From positions 5,528 to 69,527 of the forward strand of contig UREM01000005.1 of NCBI GenBank assembly GCA_900546775.1: a stretch of 64,000 nucleotides of DNA, read 5' to 3'. A program made the position numbers and the translations under genes. The stretch comes from an uncultured Collinsella sp. (GTDB lineage: Bacteria > Actinomycetota > Coriobacteriia > Coriobacteriales > Coriobacteriaceae). Position 1 is the stretch's first letter. Each line of letters starts with the position of its first letter. Below the pieces are notes generated by a model. It made no database searches. It saw nothing but the letters and a program-made list of their open reading frames with translations, and was not told the DNA's origin. Positions 63,974 to 64,000 of this stretch are shown one piece after another.

Positions 63974-64000
63974 TGCTCTTAGGGTATAACCCACGGGCCC

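Overview
The window reads like a chromosomal segment of a gut Actinobacterium of the class Coriobacteriia, most likely Collinsella or a close relative. The grounds are high-GC coding sequence, LuxS, an NRAMP-related magnesium transporter of the kind known from Eggerthella, PTS permeases with phospho-beta-glucosidase, a six-subunit-type energy-converting hydrogenase, and numerous short extragenic palindromes with a GGGGAC core. This assignment is inference; no rRNA or tRNA gene is present to confirm it.

Layout. 1-480: start of a membrane-protein gene behind a 14-base G tract, then a composite repeat. 488-8365: sugar-use genes (ROK kinase, DUF5605 remnant, DUF4038 apiosidase-like hydrolase, PTS IIBC, and divergently a large esterase), then a Sde182-like nucleoside-hydrolase-fold protein. 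8714-12975: zinc-ribbon/SPFH membrane operon resembling Bacillus ydjGHI, with a lipoprotein. 13085-16996: response regulator, histidine kinase and a doubly broken 7TM sensor. 17468-23453: GH1 phospho-beta-glucosidase, DUF4867 protein, and a more AT-rich block of esterase, PTS IIBC and BglG-type antiterminator. 23575-24063: luxS. 24199-30274: FGGY kinase, split transketolase, fucose-isomerase-fold protein and LacI regulator. 30478-32452: nucleoside hydrolase and ribokinase. 32640-34811: acyltransferase-SGNH protein. 35357-38472: NRAMP-related transporter with an MgtE-like protein. 38801-47194: degenerate deacetylase, PRC-barrel and YtxH envelope proteins, CorC/HlyC, hemolysin III, a lipase-like hydrolase and an iron-sulfur DUF362 protein. 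47347-56335: two ABC exporters and a two-component system. 56927-62582: Ech-type [NiFe] hydrogenase with a fused EchA-EchB subunit. 62866-64000: lone transposase-type HTH protein and AT-rich repeats.

How the parts may work together. GTTTAC/TAAAC palindromes occur both between the PTS/DUF4038 operon and the esterase (4865-5199) and in front of the isomerase-transketolase-kinase operon (29031-29160), which follows the only LacI regulator here. This suggests one regulon for a plant-derived sugar; an apiosidase-like hydrolase together with kinase and two-subunit transketolase recalls the D-apiose transketolase route. Nucleoside hydrolase plus ribokinase form a separate ribose-salvage pair.

Sequence-level oddities: two genes (15198-16996 and 59701-62582) are each put out of frame by one missing base in an A/T run, which may be real or an assembly artefact. 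Palindromic elements sit at many gene ends and in two cases cover the stop codon.
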